NCBI GenBank assembly: GCA_025457665.1
Contig: JALOTY010000028.1
Span: 1 to 50,135 of the forward strand
Direction: 5' to 3'
Source of the DNA: Akkermansiaceae bacterium
GTDB taxonomy: Bacteria; Verrucomicrobiota; Verrucomicrobiia; Verrucomicrobiales; Akkermansiaceae
DNA length: 50,135 nucleotides
Of the stretch, positions 25,137-34,485 are shown piece after piece (the stretch's first letter is position 1; each line of letters starts with the position of its first letter). A program made the position numbers and the translations under genes. The notes under the pieces are model-generated. The model saw only the letters and a list, made by a program, of their open reading frames with translations. It ran no database searches and was not told the DNA's origin.

Positions 25137-27383
25137 ATGCGACTCAAAAAGCTACTGTCCCGTGCGTTGAATGGCTTGGTCCCGGCTTTGGCGGGGATCT
25201 CCTGCCATGTCGCTGCACAGCAGACGAATCTGGTGGAAACGACGGTGTTTGCAAACGTCGTGGACGGCTATCCGGTCTTCCGCATTCCCGCGGTGGTGAG
25301 GGCGAACGATGGCACCTTGCTCGCCTTTTGCGAGGGCCGGGCAGGGATATCGGACGGTGGCAACATCGATCTCGTGCTCAAGCGCTCCACCGACAATGGC
25401 CTGACCTGGGGGCCTCTCATTCTTGTTCACGAGGAAGGCGGCACGGCTCCGATCACCATCGGCAATCCTGCTCCGGTCGTGGATCGAACCACGGGCCACA
25501 TCCATCTTCTCTTTTGCCGCGAGAACGACACGGTCTTCCATACGGTGTCCACGGACAACGGACTGACCTGGGCTCAACGGAAGGAAATCACTGCCAATGT
25601 GAAGTCGGCCGGCTGGGGTTGGTATGCCACGGGACCGGTTCATGGCGTCCAGCTCAAGCGTGGCAACCAGGCGGGACGGTTAGTGATTCCAGCCAATCAC
25701 CGGATCGGCGCGGCAGGTTCCGACTCGGGGAGTTTCGGGTCGCAGATCCTTTACTCCGATGACCACGGAGTCACCTGGCGGATGGACGCCACCTTCGAAG
25801 CATCCAACGGCGCGGCTCCGAATGAAACGACCCTCGTCGAACTCATGCCGGCCGCCGGCGGAGGTTCGCGGATTTATATCAACTCCCGGGATTATGGCAG
25901 TGATCCGGGAAACCGCTCTCAGGCTTGGTCCGAGGATGGCGGCACCAGCTACACCGGACCTTTCGACGGCAATCCCCATTTCGTCACCCCCGTTTGCCAG
26001 GGTTCGTTGCTCCGCTACAGCTCCATTGATGAGGGCGATGATGTCAGCCGAGTCATTTTTGCCAGCCCGAATGGCAGCGCACGATCCAATGGCTCGATCT
26101 GGATCTCCACCGACGAGGCCGTCACCTGGAGCCAGCCGAAAACGATCCGCGCCGGGGCTTTCGCGTATTCCGACATGGTGCGCACCGCCGATGACCACCT
26201 GGGTGTGATCTTTGAAACCGGAAGCAGCACGGATGCTTATCAGTCGATCCGCTTCATCCGCGCCAGCGAGGCCTGGCTCGATGAACCGCCGCCGCCTGCG
26301 GAAAATCCCGGCGCGGCGCTCTGGAATCTTGAGGAAGCCGCGCCGGGAGAAAGCAGCCCCATCGAACAGGGCGCCATCCTCGATACCCATCCGGACGGCC
26401 ATGACCTGCACCTCACCGCGACGTTGGCCTTGCCGGTGATTGCCGGTGCGTCCGCATTTGGAGATGGCAGGGCACTGGCGTTTCAGAACAACGGCGGCCT
26501 GCGGCTGAACGATCCGGAAAGCTCGAACCGTTTCGATTTCGGCCCCGAGGACTCCTTCACCATCGAGGTCGTCGCCCGCATTCCCTCCGGTTCCACCGCG
26601 ACCGATGCGCTCGTCGCCAAGGACCTTGGGCCGACCTCGCCATCGTGGTGGCTGCGTCTGGAGGGCGGCAAGGCGCGCTTCCTGATCAGCGACAATGCCA
26701 GCGAGCGTTTCCTGTCCTCCACCGTGGCCATCAACGACGGCCAGTGGCATCACATCGCCGCCGTCCGTGATGTCGATGATCCGGGCAACCGTAAGCTCCG
26801 GCTCTACGTCGACGGCGTCCTCTCGGCCGAAATCGCCGACACCACCACCGGCAGCCTCGCCAACGCCCAGTCGATCTGGATCGGTCGATTCAATGCGTCC
26901 GGGCGCGAACTCAGCGGTGACATCGATTTGGTCCGCATCACCCCCGCCGCTCTAACACCCTCGGGATTCAGCGGGAAAACCACCCAGTTCGATGCGGATG
27001 ACGACAAGATCCCGGATCGCTTCGAGCGCGACGAGAGCGGGTCGCTTGCGCCCTATGGAAACGGCGACTTCGATCTTGATTCGGCGTCGGACCTCATCGA
27101 ATTCGCCCTCGGCACCGATCCCGGCCGTGCCGACTCGCCTGCTCTAACAGTTTCCCGGCATGAGGACGAAGTCGTGGTCGGCACCCTCCAGCGCGCGCTG
27201 CCCGGATGGCTGGAACTCCGGCTCACGCACTCCTCCGACCTGGCCCTTTGGGAGGATGCGGACTCTTCGGTGAGCCTCGTGGATCTTGGTGGTGACCTCT
27301 GGCAGCGCACGGACCGCATCGCATTTCCATCGGGCCCGCCGGCGGCTTGCTATTTCCGCTACGAGCTTCGCCCGGTGCCATGA
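25137..27383 (+). CDS. GH33 exo-sialidase with LamG-like and C-terminal modules
   Basis: 748 residues, signal peptide about 1-28. GH33 propeller: FRIP (48-51) with the first triad Arg, several Asp boxes (STDNGLTWG, STDNGLTWA, SDDHGVTWR, STDEAVTWS), and GNPAPVVDRTTGHIHLLF. A LamG/concanavalin-like domain follows (about 455-620; FTIEVVARIPSG, DGQWHHIAAVRD, LRLYVDG). The C-terminal module (about 620-748) has DADDDKIPDRFE, DLIEFALGTDP and SSDLALWED, a pattern shared with two other proteins of the window. Predicted removal of terminal sialic acid at the cell surface. One YCTAACAG (27143) read as Leu-Thr. Confidence 0.93.
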   Translation: MRLKKLLSRALNGLVPALAGISCHVAAQQTNLVETTVFANVVDGYPVFRIPAVVRANDGTLLAFCEGRAGISDGGNIDLVLKRSTDNGLTWGPLILVHEEGGTAPITIGNPAPVVDRTTGHIHLLFCRENDTVFHTVSTDNGLTWAQRKEITANVKSAGWGWYATGPVHGVQLKRGNQAGRLVIPANHRIGAAGSDSGSFGSQILYSDDHGVTWRMDATFEASNGAAPNETTLVELMPAAGGGSRIYINSRDYGSDPGNRSQAWSEDGGTSYTGPFDGNPHFVTPVCQGSLLRYSSIDEGDDVSRVIFASPNGSARSNGSIWISTDEAVTWSQPKTIRAGAFAYSDMVRTADDHLGVIFETGSSTDAYQSIRFIRASEAWLDEPPPPAENPGAALWNLEEAAPGESSPIEQGAILDTHPDGHDLHLTATLALPVIAGASAFGDGRALAFQNNGGLRLNDPESSNRFDFGPEDSFTIEVVARIPSGSTATDALVAKDLGPTSPSWWLRLEGGKARFLISDNASERFLSSTVAINDGQWHHIAAVRDVDDPGNRKLRLYVDGVLSAEIADTTTGSLANAQSIWIGRFNASGRELSGDIDLVRITPAALTPSGFSGKTTQFDADDDKIPDRFERDESGSLAPYGNGDFDLDSASDLIEFALGTDPGRADSPALTVSRHEDEVVVGTLQRALPGWLELRLTHSSDLALWEDADSSVSLVDLGGDLWQRTDRIAFPSGPPAACYFRYELRPVP

Positions 27384-27397
27384 TCGTTCGAGCCGTC

Positions 27398-27416
27398 TGG
27401 TCTTGAAAAGAACCAT
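27398..27416 (+). promoter_or_regulatory. Conserved upstream element, copy 1
   Basis: TGGTCTTGAAAAGAACCAT, about 70 bases before the ATG at 27485. Shared with copies upstream of 30483 and, more weakly, 40390. It also forms a weak hairpin, so it could instead be a terminator for the sialidase. Confidence 0.35.
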
Positions 27417-27484
27417 CATCCGACACTTCCGCCCGCCCGCCCGAGCCCCGAATCTCAGCTTGAAAACCCCAACTCCGAATCACC

Positions 27485-30394
27485 ATGAGACATTCCCATC
27501 GCATCTTCCCCCTCGCCCTCGCCGCGAGCTTGGCAAGCGCCTCCGCGGACGTGATCGTGGACATTGACTTTGAACATCTGAGCCCCCTGGTCGGCGATCC
27601 GGACGGGCTCGATGATGGCGATCGTATCCAGGATCTTTCGGGAAACGGCTATCATGGATTCTGGGGTGCCACCGGCAGCAACGTGCCTGTCGTTGCCACC
27701 ACTTCGGGCACCGCCATCAACACCAGCGGCACTGCGGTGGGCAAGATCTTCCTCCGGGATTCCCTTACCGGCATCCCGGATGCATGGGATGGACCGACGA
27801 CCACGGTCACGCCGTATTTCAATTTCAATGGAGCGCAGAGCTACACCTTCGAGGCGGTGGTGAACTGGAACAGCACCGCGCAGACCATCAATGGCCTGAT
27901 GGGGCAGACCACCGGCAACGAGCTGTGGATCCGCGAAAACGGCGGCTTCCTGCAATACGCTTTCGTCAGTGGGACCTCGAACGCCAACCTGTTCACAAAC
28001 ACGATCAACATTTCCGCCGCCAAGGCCGACGGCCAGTGGCATGTCATCTCCGTGGTCTATGATGCCACCGCCAAGCAGATCCGCTCTTATCTCGACGGCA
28101 CTCTCATCCACACCAATACCGACACCGACATCGGTGCGCTCGGAACGATGATCAATGGAGCCAACGACTTCTTTGTCGGCGGCTACAACGCGACCAGCAG
28201 CAATTATTTCGACGGGCTTCAGGACCGCTACCGCATCAGCAGCGGCGCGCTGGAACCGGCCGCTTTCCTGACGGCACCCCCGCCTGCCGTCGGTGATTCG
28301 ATCACCTGGACCGGTGGCACCGACGCCAACTGGGATGCCGTCACGGCGGGTAATTGGAAGCTTGATGCCGATGACTCGCCGGTCCTGTTTGCCGACAACG
28401 ATCAGGTCACCTTCGATGGTAGCGGTGCCAATCCCGTCGTTTCGATCGTCGGCACGGTGGCCCCAGCCTCGATTGCGGTCACATCGGACCTTCCGACGAA
28501 TTATTCGTTCACCGGCGGCACGCTTGGTGGATCCGGTTCGCTGGTCAAATCAGGGACCGCTACCCTCACTCTCGCGGGTCCCGTCAGCCGTGGCGGGTCC
28601 ACCACTGTTACTGGTGGCGCGCTGGTCATTGGAAATGGATCGACTGCCGGTGATGCGATCGCTGGTCCTGTGAGTGTTGACGGCGGAGCCACGATCCGGG
28701 TTTCCCGGTCCGATACGGTCGATTACTCCGCCAGCGTGCGGCTGAAAGAAATCAGCGGCGCGGGTTCGGTCGTCATCGAGGGCGGCGGCACGGTCATCGT
28801 CAATCCCGGCAGTGGCATCGGCTTCAACGAGCTCGCTTCGTGGAGCGGTCTCTCCGGTGGTGTCACAGTTCGAGGTGGATCGGAACTGCGGACGCTGAGA
28901 AACGGCAGCACCTCCATGGGTTCGGGCACCGTCACGCTCGGCGACGGTTCGTCGAGCGGCGCACTCGCCCAGTACAACGGCAGTTGGACGTGGACCAATC
29001 CCATCGCCCTGGTCGGCCCGGCCAACGCGATCCGCAACCGCTCATCCAATGCCTTTGCCCGACAACTGAAACTGCAAGGCGTCATCTCCGGTTCGGGCGG
29101 GCTGATCTTCGAGGATCCCAATGGCACGATGACCAACAATCAGACCGGTTACATTCTCACCGGTGCGAACACGACCAACGGAACCTTCACCATCGCCACT
29201 GGCGTGCCCGTGCGTGTCGGCGGAGTCCCGGGGGATACCGACGTGGTGCAGAACGGTCCGGATGCGGCCGGCTCGCTGGGCGATGCCACCGTCATCAACA
29301 ACGGCTTCCTCACTTTTTCCCGCACCGATAGCCACAGCGTCGCGAATACCATCACCGGAGACGGCCAGCTATTCATCGGTCTCACGACCGGGACGGGAAA
29401 TCAGATCGTCAATCTCACCGGATCGGCAACCCACACCGGCAAAACCACCGTGCGTTCAGGCACCCTTCTGCTCAATGGCACTCACGGCAGCCAGGTGCCC
29501 GAGATCCTCAGCCAGCTCGACGTCAATGCCGGGGCGACCCTCGGCGGAGGGGGCACCACGACGTCCGACATCAATCTCTCCGGCACCCTCGCCCCGGGCA
29601 ACAGCGCCGGCCTGCTGACCACCAGCAGTTGGCTCGTGCTGTTCGGTGGATCCTCGTATGCTTGGGAAACGAGCCTTTGGACGGGCGGCACCCCTGGCAC
29701 CCACTCCGATCTGGTCACGGCGGATGAAATTCACATCGACTCCAGCGCGGCCCCGGGCACTCCCATCACGATCAAGCTTTCGGCCCCTGCCATCACCGGC
29801 TTTGCGGAAACCAACCAGACCTTCGTCATTGCCCAAGCCACCACGGCGCTCGTTGGCTTCGATGCTGCCGCCTTCGTCGTCGATGCCACCGACTTCACCA
29901 CCGCCACCGGTGCCACCGGAACCTGGGCGGTTCAAGCGAATGGCAACAGCATCGAACTCGCCTATACCGCCGGTCCGGGGCTCACCGGATACGCCCTTTG
30001 GATCAATGGCTTCTACCCCGGCAACAACGACCCGCAGGTCATCGGTGCCGATGCCGATCCCGACAAGGATGGCGTGCAGAATGCCATCGAAATGCTGCTC
30101 GGTGGAAATCCCGGCATCCCGGGAGACGTCGATCTTCCCGTGCCCGCCGCCGGAGGCAACGACCTCGTTCTCACCTTCGAACGCAGCGATACGGCGATTG
30201 GTGCCCTCGACATCGTCGTGGAAACCAGCACCGACCTGGCTTCCTGGCCACCGGCGGCCGTCATCGTGGTGGGTGAAACGTCCAGCCCTGGAGTCGTGAT
30301 CATCGACAATGGGGCAACCGACACCGTGACCGTCACCATTCCCAAGGACGGCGCTACCGCCCGATTCGCCCGGATCCGCGCAAGCGTGCCGTAA
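27485..30394 (+). CDS. Large surface protein: LamG module + beta-helix repeats + C-terminal module
   Basis: 969 residues, signal peptide (HRIFPLALAASLASASA). Residues about 24-262 form a LamG-like module (YTFEAVVNWNSTAQTINGLM, GQWHVISVVYDATAKQIRSY, FFVGGYNA). From about 275 the autotransporter-associated beta-strand repeats begin (WTGGTDANWDAVTAGNW) and continue with Gly/Thr/Ser-rich strands such as GSGSLVKSGTATLTLAG. The final 135 residues are the C-terminal module (DADPDKDGVQNAIEM, GGNP, ETSTDLASWPP, FARIRA). No beta-barrel is visible, so it is not a classical type V autotransporter. Its N-module is nearly duplicated by the next gene. Probably a surface adhesin or glycan-binding scaffold. 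Confidence 0.88.
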   Translation: MRHSHRIFPLALAASLASASADVIVDIDFEHLSPLVGDPDGLDDGDRIQDLSGNGYHGFWGATGSNVPVVATTSGTAINTSGTAVGKIFLRDSLTGIPDAWDGPTTTVTPYFNFNGAQSYTFEAVVNWNSTAQTINGLMGQTTGNELWIRENGGFLQYAFVSGTSNANLFTNTINISAAKADGQWHVISVVYDATAKQIRSYLDGTLIHTNTDTDIGALGTMINGANDFFVGGYNATSSNYFDGLQDRYRISSGALEPAAFLTAPPPAVGDSITWTGGTDANWDAVTAGNWKLDADDSPVLFADNDQVTFDGSGANPVVSIVGTVAPASIAVTSDLPTNYSFTGGTLGGSGSLVKSGTATLTLAGPVSRGGSTTVTGGALVIGNGSTAGDAIAGPVSVDGGATIRVSRSDTVDYSASVRLKEISGAGSVVIEGGGTVIVNPGSGIGFNELASWSGLSGGVTVRGGSELRTLRNGSTSMGSGTVTLGDGSSSGALAQYNGSWTWTNPIALVGPANAIRNRSSNAFARQLKLQGVISGSGGLIFEDPNGTMTNNQTGYILTGANTTNGTFTIATGVPVRVGGVPGDTDVVQNGPDAAGSLGDATVINNGFLTFSRTDSHSVANTITGDGQLFIGLTTGTGNQIVNLTGSATHTGKTTVRSGTLLLNGTHGSQVPEILSQLDVNAGATLGGGGTTTSDINLSGTLAPGNSAGLLTTSSWLVLFGGSSYAWETSLWTGGTPGTHSDLVTADEIHIDSSAAPGTPITIKLSAPAITGFAETNQTFVIAQATTALVGFDAAAFVVDATDFTTATGATGTWAVQANGNSIELAYTAGPGLTGYALWINGFYPGNNDPQVIGADADPDKDGVQNAIEMLLGGNPGIPGDVDLPVPAAGGNDLVLTFERSDTAIGALDIVVETSTDLASWPPAAVIVVGETSSPGVVIIDNGATDTVTVTIPKDGATARFARIRASVP

Positions 30395-30402
30395 CCGGTT
30401 GC

Positions 30403-30420
30403 TGGTCTGAAAGAAAACCA
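30403..30420 (+). promoter_or_regulatory. Conserved upstream element, copy 2
   Basis: TGGTCTGAAAGAAAACCA, about 62 bases before the ATG at 30483. Matches copy 1 with one gap and two changes. As there, it lies about 10 bases after the stop of the preceding gene, so a terminator role cannot be ruled out. Confidence 0.35.
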
Positions 30421-30482
30421 AAGCCTCGTGCTTTCGTCCCCGTCGCGTCTTTTTCAACTTCCTCACTGACCTTTCCCATCCG

Positions 30483-31355
30483 ATGCAAGTTCCGCTCCGC
30501 TACCCCCTGCTCGCTTTTGCCTGCGTCTGCTTTGGATCACCCACAGCGATTCAGGCCGCCACGATTCTCCAAGTTGATTTCGAGCATCTCGCCGGTTTCA
30601 TCGGCAACCCGGACGGGCTCGATGATGGCGACCGCATCCAGGACACATCCGGGAATGGATATCATGGTTTCTGGGGCGGGACGACCAGCAACATTCCCAT
30701 CGTCGCCACGCCGAACGGGACCGGCATCAACACCATCGGGACGGGGTATGGCAAAGTGTTCCTACGCGACGGTCTCACTTCCATTCCCGATGCCTGGGAC
30801 GGGCCGACCACGACCATCACGCCTTATTTCTCCTTCAATGGTGCCCAGAGTTATACCTTCGAAGCTGTGGTGAACTGGAATGGATCCACCCAGGCCGTCA
30901 ACGGCTTGATGGGGCAGATTACCGGCAATGAACTTTGGATCCGCGAATCGGGTGGTTTTCTCCACTACGCCTTTGTCAGCGGCGCGGCGAACGCCAACCT
31001 TTTCTCAAACACCATCGACATCAGCGCGGCCAAGGCCGATGGCCAGTGGCACGGGATCGCCGTGGTGTATGACGCCACGGCCAAACAGATTCGTTCCTAT
31101 CTCGATGGAGTGCTCCTCCACACCAATTCCGATGCGGACATCGGACTGCTGGGCCCGATGGTCAACGGTGCCAATGATTTCTTCGTCGGCGGCTACAACG
31201 CCGTCACAAGCAACTACTTCGACGGTCTTCAGGACACCTACCGCATCAGCACTGGTGCGCTGGCTCCGGCGGAGTTCCTCCCCGTCCCGGAACCGTCCGT
31301 GCTGGTTCTCGCCCTGTCATCCGCCGTCTTCGCCTTGTTCTCCCGGAGGCGTTGA
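30483..31355 (+). CDS. LamG-module PEP-CTERM protein, twin of the upstream gene
   Basis: 290 residues, signal peptide (about 1-24, ending AIQA). Residues 26-265 repeat the LamG-like module of the 969-residue neighbour with most positions identical (DGLDDGDRIQD, SGNGYHGFWG, YTFEAVVNWN, ISAAKADGQWH, FFVGGYNA, YFDGLQD). Instead of beta-helix repeats it ends in VPEPSVLVLAL...FSRRR, a PEP-CTERM exosortase tail. Thus the same binding module is put on the surface by two anchoring routes. Probably co-transcribed with or duplicated from its neighbour. Ligand unknown. Confidence 0.9.
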   Translation: MQVPLRYPLLAFACVCFGSPTAIQAATILQVDFEHLAGFIGNPDGLDDGDRIQDTSGNGYHGFWGGTTSNIPIVATPNGTGINTIGTGYGKVFLRDGLTSIPDAWDGPTTTITPYFSFNGAQSYTFEAVVNWNGSTQAVNGLMGQITGNELWIRESGGFLHYAFVSGAANANLFSNTIDISAAKADGQWHGIAVVYDATAKQIRSYLDGVLLHTNSDADIGLLGPMVNGANDFFVGGYNAVTSNYFDGLQDTYRISTGALAPAEFLPVPEPSVLVLALSSAVFALFSRRR

Positions 31356-31421
31356 GGAGCCCCCGGATTCATCAAGGCGGCTGAACGTGTGGCATGTTTG
31401 CCCGAGGCACGGGGCCGGAAA

Positions 31422-32915
31422 TCATTCCTGCGGCAAGCCCGGGACCTTCAGAGGGAAAAGCGGATTGGGTGACATCTCTTCGCTGAGAACCTTCGCTGCC
31501 TGCTCGATGACTTCGGGGTGCGCCCTTGCGATATCTTTCGTTTCCGAGGGGTCCGCGCTGATATCATAAAGCTCCCACTCGCCCGGCTTTCGGGTGGCGA
31601 GGCTCTGGCGTATGGCCTTCATGTTGCCGATACGCACGGCGACCTGGCCGCCGTATTCCGGATAGACCCACAACATCGGTTTTTGACGTGTCGCCGAGGT
31701 ATTGCCGGTCATCGCGGGCCAGAGGTTTTCCCCATCGAGCGCGGCGGGTGGATCCATTTCGAAGGCGGCGCACAGCGTGGGGAACCAGTCGGCGAAATAG
31801 GAAGGGGTGTCGTTGGTGGTACCGGCTTTGATGCTTCCGGGCAGGCGGGCGATCATCGGCACGCGCAGGCCGCCTTCATAGACACTGCCTTTGAAGCCAC
31901 GGAGTCCGGCGGTGGAGTTGAAGAAATCCGCATCCACTCCGCCGATACCGATGTGCGGGTTCGCCTTGTCGCCGCCGCGGTGGGTGGTGCCGTTGTCGGA
32001 GGTGAAGATGACCAGCGTTTCATCGGCAATGCCGGCTTTTTCGAGTGCCTTCATCACACGGCCGACGTGGCGGTCGAGGTCGGAAATCATCGCGGCGTAT
32101 CCAGCGCGCGGGCGCGGGTGCGGGAGATAGCCGCATTGGCCGCGATAAGGTTGCTTATCCCATTCGGCCGGATATTCATTTACGGCTTCCAGCGGTGGCT
32201 GCATGGCGACGTGGGGCTCGATGAGGGCCAGATAGAGGAAGAAGGGCTTGTCCTTGTGGGTGTCGATGAATTGCTCGGCTTCCGCCATCATCAAGGTCGG
32301 CGAGTAGTTCTGAGCCTGATAGTCTTCCATCCGGACCTCTCCTTCCGGTTTCCTCAAGTGCCCTGGAATGGGCTTCGGATTGATCTCGATCTGCTGGTCA
32401 TTGCGCCAGAGGAAGCGGGGGAAAAAACTGTGGGCGACGGCCTGACAGTTGTATCCGAAGAAGAGATCGAAGCCCTGTTTGTTAGGGTCGCCCGTGCTGC
32501 CCACCGGACCTAGTCCCCATTTGCCGATCGCGGCGGTGGCATGACCGGTCTTCTGGAAGACCTCGGCCAAGGTCAGTGCTTCAGCGGAAATCGGATGCTG
32601 GCCTTGCTTGAACTGCGGCAAGGAAATGCTGGCCTGGCGGTTGCCACGGATTTCCGCATGGCCGAGGTGTTTTCCGGTGAGCAGCACGCAACGGGCAGGC
32701 GCACAGACCGGCGCGCCGGAGTAGTGATGGGTGAATCGTGTGCCCTCGGCGGCGAGTTGATCGATGTGAGGCGTCCGGATTTTCTTTTGCCCGTAACAAC
32801 CGAGTTCACCGTAGCCGAGATCGTCGGCCAGGATGAAGACAACATGGCGAGGCGCGGCCGAGGCTGAGGTGATGAACCATGCTGCGGCGAGCAGGGTCAG
32901 GATGGATGTTCTCAT
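31422..32915 (-). CDS. S1-family sulfatase A
   Basis: 497 residues from ATG 32915, giving a signal peptide (RTSILTLLAAAWFITSASA). Metal-binding opening VVFILADDLGYGELGCYG, catalytic Cys71 in the formylglycine signature CAPAR (followed by LLTGKH), and later DNGTTHRGGDK. Alkaline-phosphatase-fold arylsulfatase; the Cys would be converted to formylglycine by an FGE not seen in the window. Downstream of sulfatase B by 48 bases. Predicted removal of sulfate from a complex glycan; the exact ester cannot be read from sequence. Confidence 0.94.
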   Translation of the reverse strand: MRTSILTLLAAAWFITSASAAPRHVVFILADDLGYGELGCYGQKKIRTPHIDQLAAEGTRFTHHYSGAPVCAPARCVLLTGKHLGHAEIRGNRQASISLPQFKQGQHPISAEALTLAEVFQKTGHATAAIGKWGLGPVGSTGDPNKQGFDLFFGYNCQAVAHSFFPRFLWRNDQQIEINPKPIPGHLRKPEGEVRMEDYQAQNYSPTLMMAEAEQFIDTHKDKPFFLYLALIEPHVAMQPPLEAVNEYPAEWDKQPYRGQCGYLPHPRPRAGYAAMISDLDRHVGRVMKALEKAGIADETLVIFTSDNGTTHRGGDKANPHIGIGGVDADFFNSTAGLRGFKGSVYEGGLRVPMIARLPGSIKAGTTNDTPSYFADWFPTLCAAFEMDPPAALDGENLWPAMTGNTSATRQKPMLWVYPEYGGQVAVRIGNMKAIRQSLATRKPGEWELYDISADPSETKDIARAHPEVIEQAAKVLSEEMSPNPLFPLKVPGLPQE

Positions 32916-32963
32916 TGCGGATAGCGTGTCAAGTGAGGGGGAAATGATCAGTTTCAAACAAGA

Positions 32964-34322
32964 CTACGGCTTTGGCTTTCGCTTGCGAGGCTTGGGATCA
33001 TCGTTGGCCTTGGCTCCGCGGCCCCATGGTGTGGGTTGGTGGGTGGCGGCCCAGTTCTGATAGAGCGCTTGCAGGCGCTTGACTTCATCCGGGCGCTCCT
33101 TGGCGAGATCTTGGGTTTCACCAATGTCTTGGGAGAGGTCGAACAACTTAGCTTCACCAGGAGCTTGTCCGGGGTTGCCGCCGACCAATTTCAGATCGCC
33201 ATCGCGCACCGCCCACGGGGAACCGGTTTTCCAATAGAGCGTCCGTGGAGTGGGGTTCTCGGTCTTTCCCGTCATCAAGGGCAGCAGGTCGATGCCATCG
33301 AGGGGCTTGCCCGGTGATTTCCCAATCCCGGCAGCGGCGAGGGCAGTGGGGAAAATGTCGAGAGCGATGACGGGTTCGCTTTTCACTTGGGCCGATGGGA
33401 TGGTCCCGGGCCATTGAACGAGAAAAGGAACCCGGATGCCGCCTTCCCAAGAGCTGCCCTTGTGGCCCCGCAGTGGCTTGTTGTTGCGACCGCTCGCACC
33501 GCCATTGTCGTTGAGGAAAAACACCAGGGTGTCCTTGGTGAGGCCCTGCGTTTCGAGCGCATCGAGCACGATGCCCACGGCACGGTCGAGGGCGATGGTC
33601 ATGGCTTTGACCTTGTTGCCTCCCGCCTTGGCAAGATCCGCCTCGGTGGCATGAAGCGGACCGTGAGTCGCGTTGAAGGCGAGGTAGATGAAAAATGGAT
33701 GATCCTTGTGGCGGCCCATGTATTCCGCAGCCTTCTCCGCGAGGTGATCGGTCATGTATTCAAACGATTCCTTTTCCACCGGCTCGCGGTCGAGCATCAG
33801 GCAGTTCAAGCGACCCGGCTTCGCGAGTGGCCAGTAGCTGCGCGAGCCTTGAAGAAATCCATAGTAGTCGGTGAAACCGCGTTCCATCGGGTGGAACTTC
33901 GGTGCGTATCCGAGGTGCCATTTCCCCAGGGCGATGGTTCGATAGCCAGCATCCTTGAGCACCCGTGGTAGCAGAGTCTCGGTGAGTGGAAGGCCATTGG
34001 TCTCGCTGTAAGCGGGCGGGATGTTCAGCTCATGGCCGAAACGCTGTTGATAGCGCCCCGACAAAAGCCCGGCGCGACTCGGACTGCACACCGTGCCGGA
34101 AACGTAGGCCTGGGTGAAACGGACGCCGGCTTTGGCGATCGAGTCGATCCGCGGGGTGGGGATGTTCGCATTTCCCTGACAGGAGAACTCATGATAGCCC
34201 GCGTCATCAGAGAGGATGACAACCACATTCGGCTTGCGAGTGGGGGCCTGATCCTCAGCGGCCTTGATAGGCACGACGACAAGGAAGGCGATGGCCGCAA
34301 GGAGGAGAGGAACGGGTTTCAT
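32964..34322 (-). CDS. S1-family sulfatase B
   Basis: 452 residues, signal peptide (KPVPLLLAAIAFLVVVPIKA). Opening VVVILSDDAGYHEFSCQG with the Ca ligands, Cys79 in the canonical CSPSR formylglycine motif, then LSGRYQQRFGHE and later KWHLGY and FLNDNGG. C-terminus rich in K and P (KPRKRKPKP). Only about as similar to sulfatase A as two different S1 subfamilies, so the two probably hit different sulfate positions. Lies between the GH2 pseudogene and sulfatase A on the same strand. Confidence 0.94.
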   Translation of the reverse strand: MKPVPLLLAAIAFLVVVPIKAAEDQAPTRKPNVVVILSDDAGYHEFSCQGNANIPTPRIDSIAKAGVRFTQAYVSGTVCSPSRAGLLSGRYQQRFGHELNIPPAYSETNGLPLTETLLPRVLKDAGYRTIALGKWHLGYAPKFHPMERGFTDYYGFLQGSRSYWPLAKPGRLNCLMLDREPVEKESFEYMTDHLAEKAAEYMGRHKDHPFFIYLAFNATHGPLHATEADLAKAGGNKVKAMTIALDRAVGIVLDALETQGLTKDTLVFFLNDNGGASGRNNKPLRGHKGSSWEGGIRVPFLVQWPGTIPSAQVKSEPVIALDIFPTALAAAGIGKSPGKPLDGIDLLPLMTGKTENPTPRTLYWKTGSPWAVRDGDLKLVGGNPGQAPGEAKLFDLSQDIGETQDLAKERPDEVKRLQALYQNWAATHQPTPWGRGAKANDDPKPRKRKPKP

Positions 34323-34485
34323 GGGGGTCTAAGAACTCAGGGATTGGGTCGGATTATCCTTTCGCATTCGAAAGTGACAAGTGTGCTGTCGTGCCGACTC
34401 CTCCCTTCAGCACGGGTTTCCATCCGTCTTGATCAGTTGGGCGTGGGGTGCTTCATCGAACTTGATCGGCCCCTTTGCTCGGACA

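Noticed and set aside
27485..30394. Classical type V autotransporter
   Set aside because: Strand repeats are present but no C-terminal beta-barrel; the end is the DxDxDG module.
30395..30482. Mobile element as cause of the LamG duplication
   Set aside because: No transposase, terminal inverted repeats or target duplications are visible around either copy.
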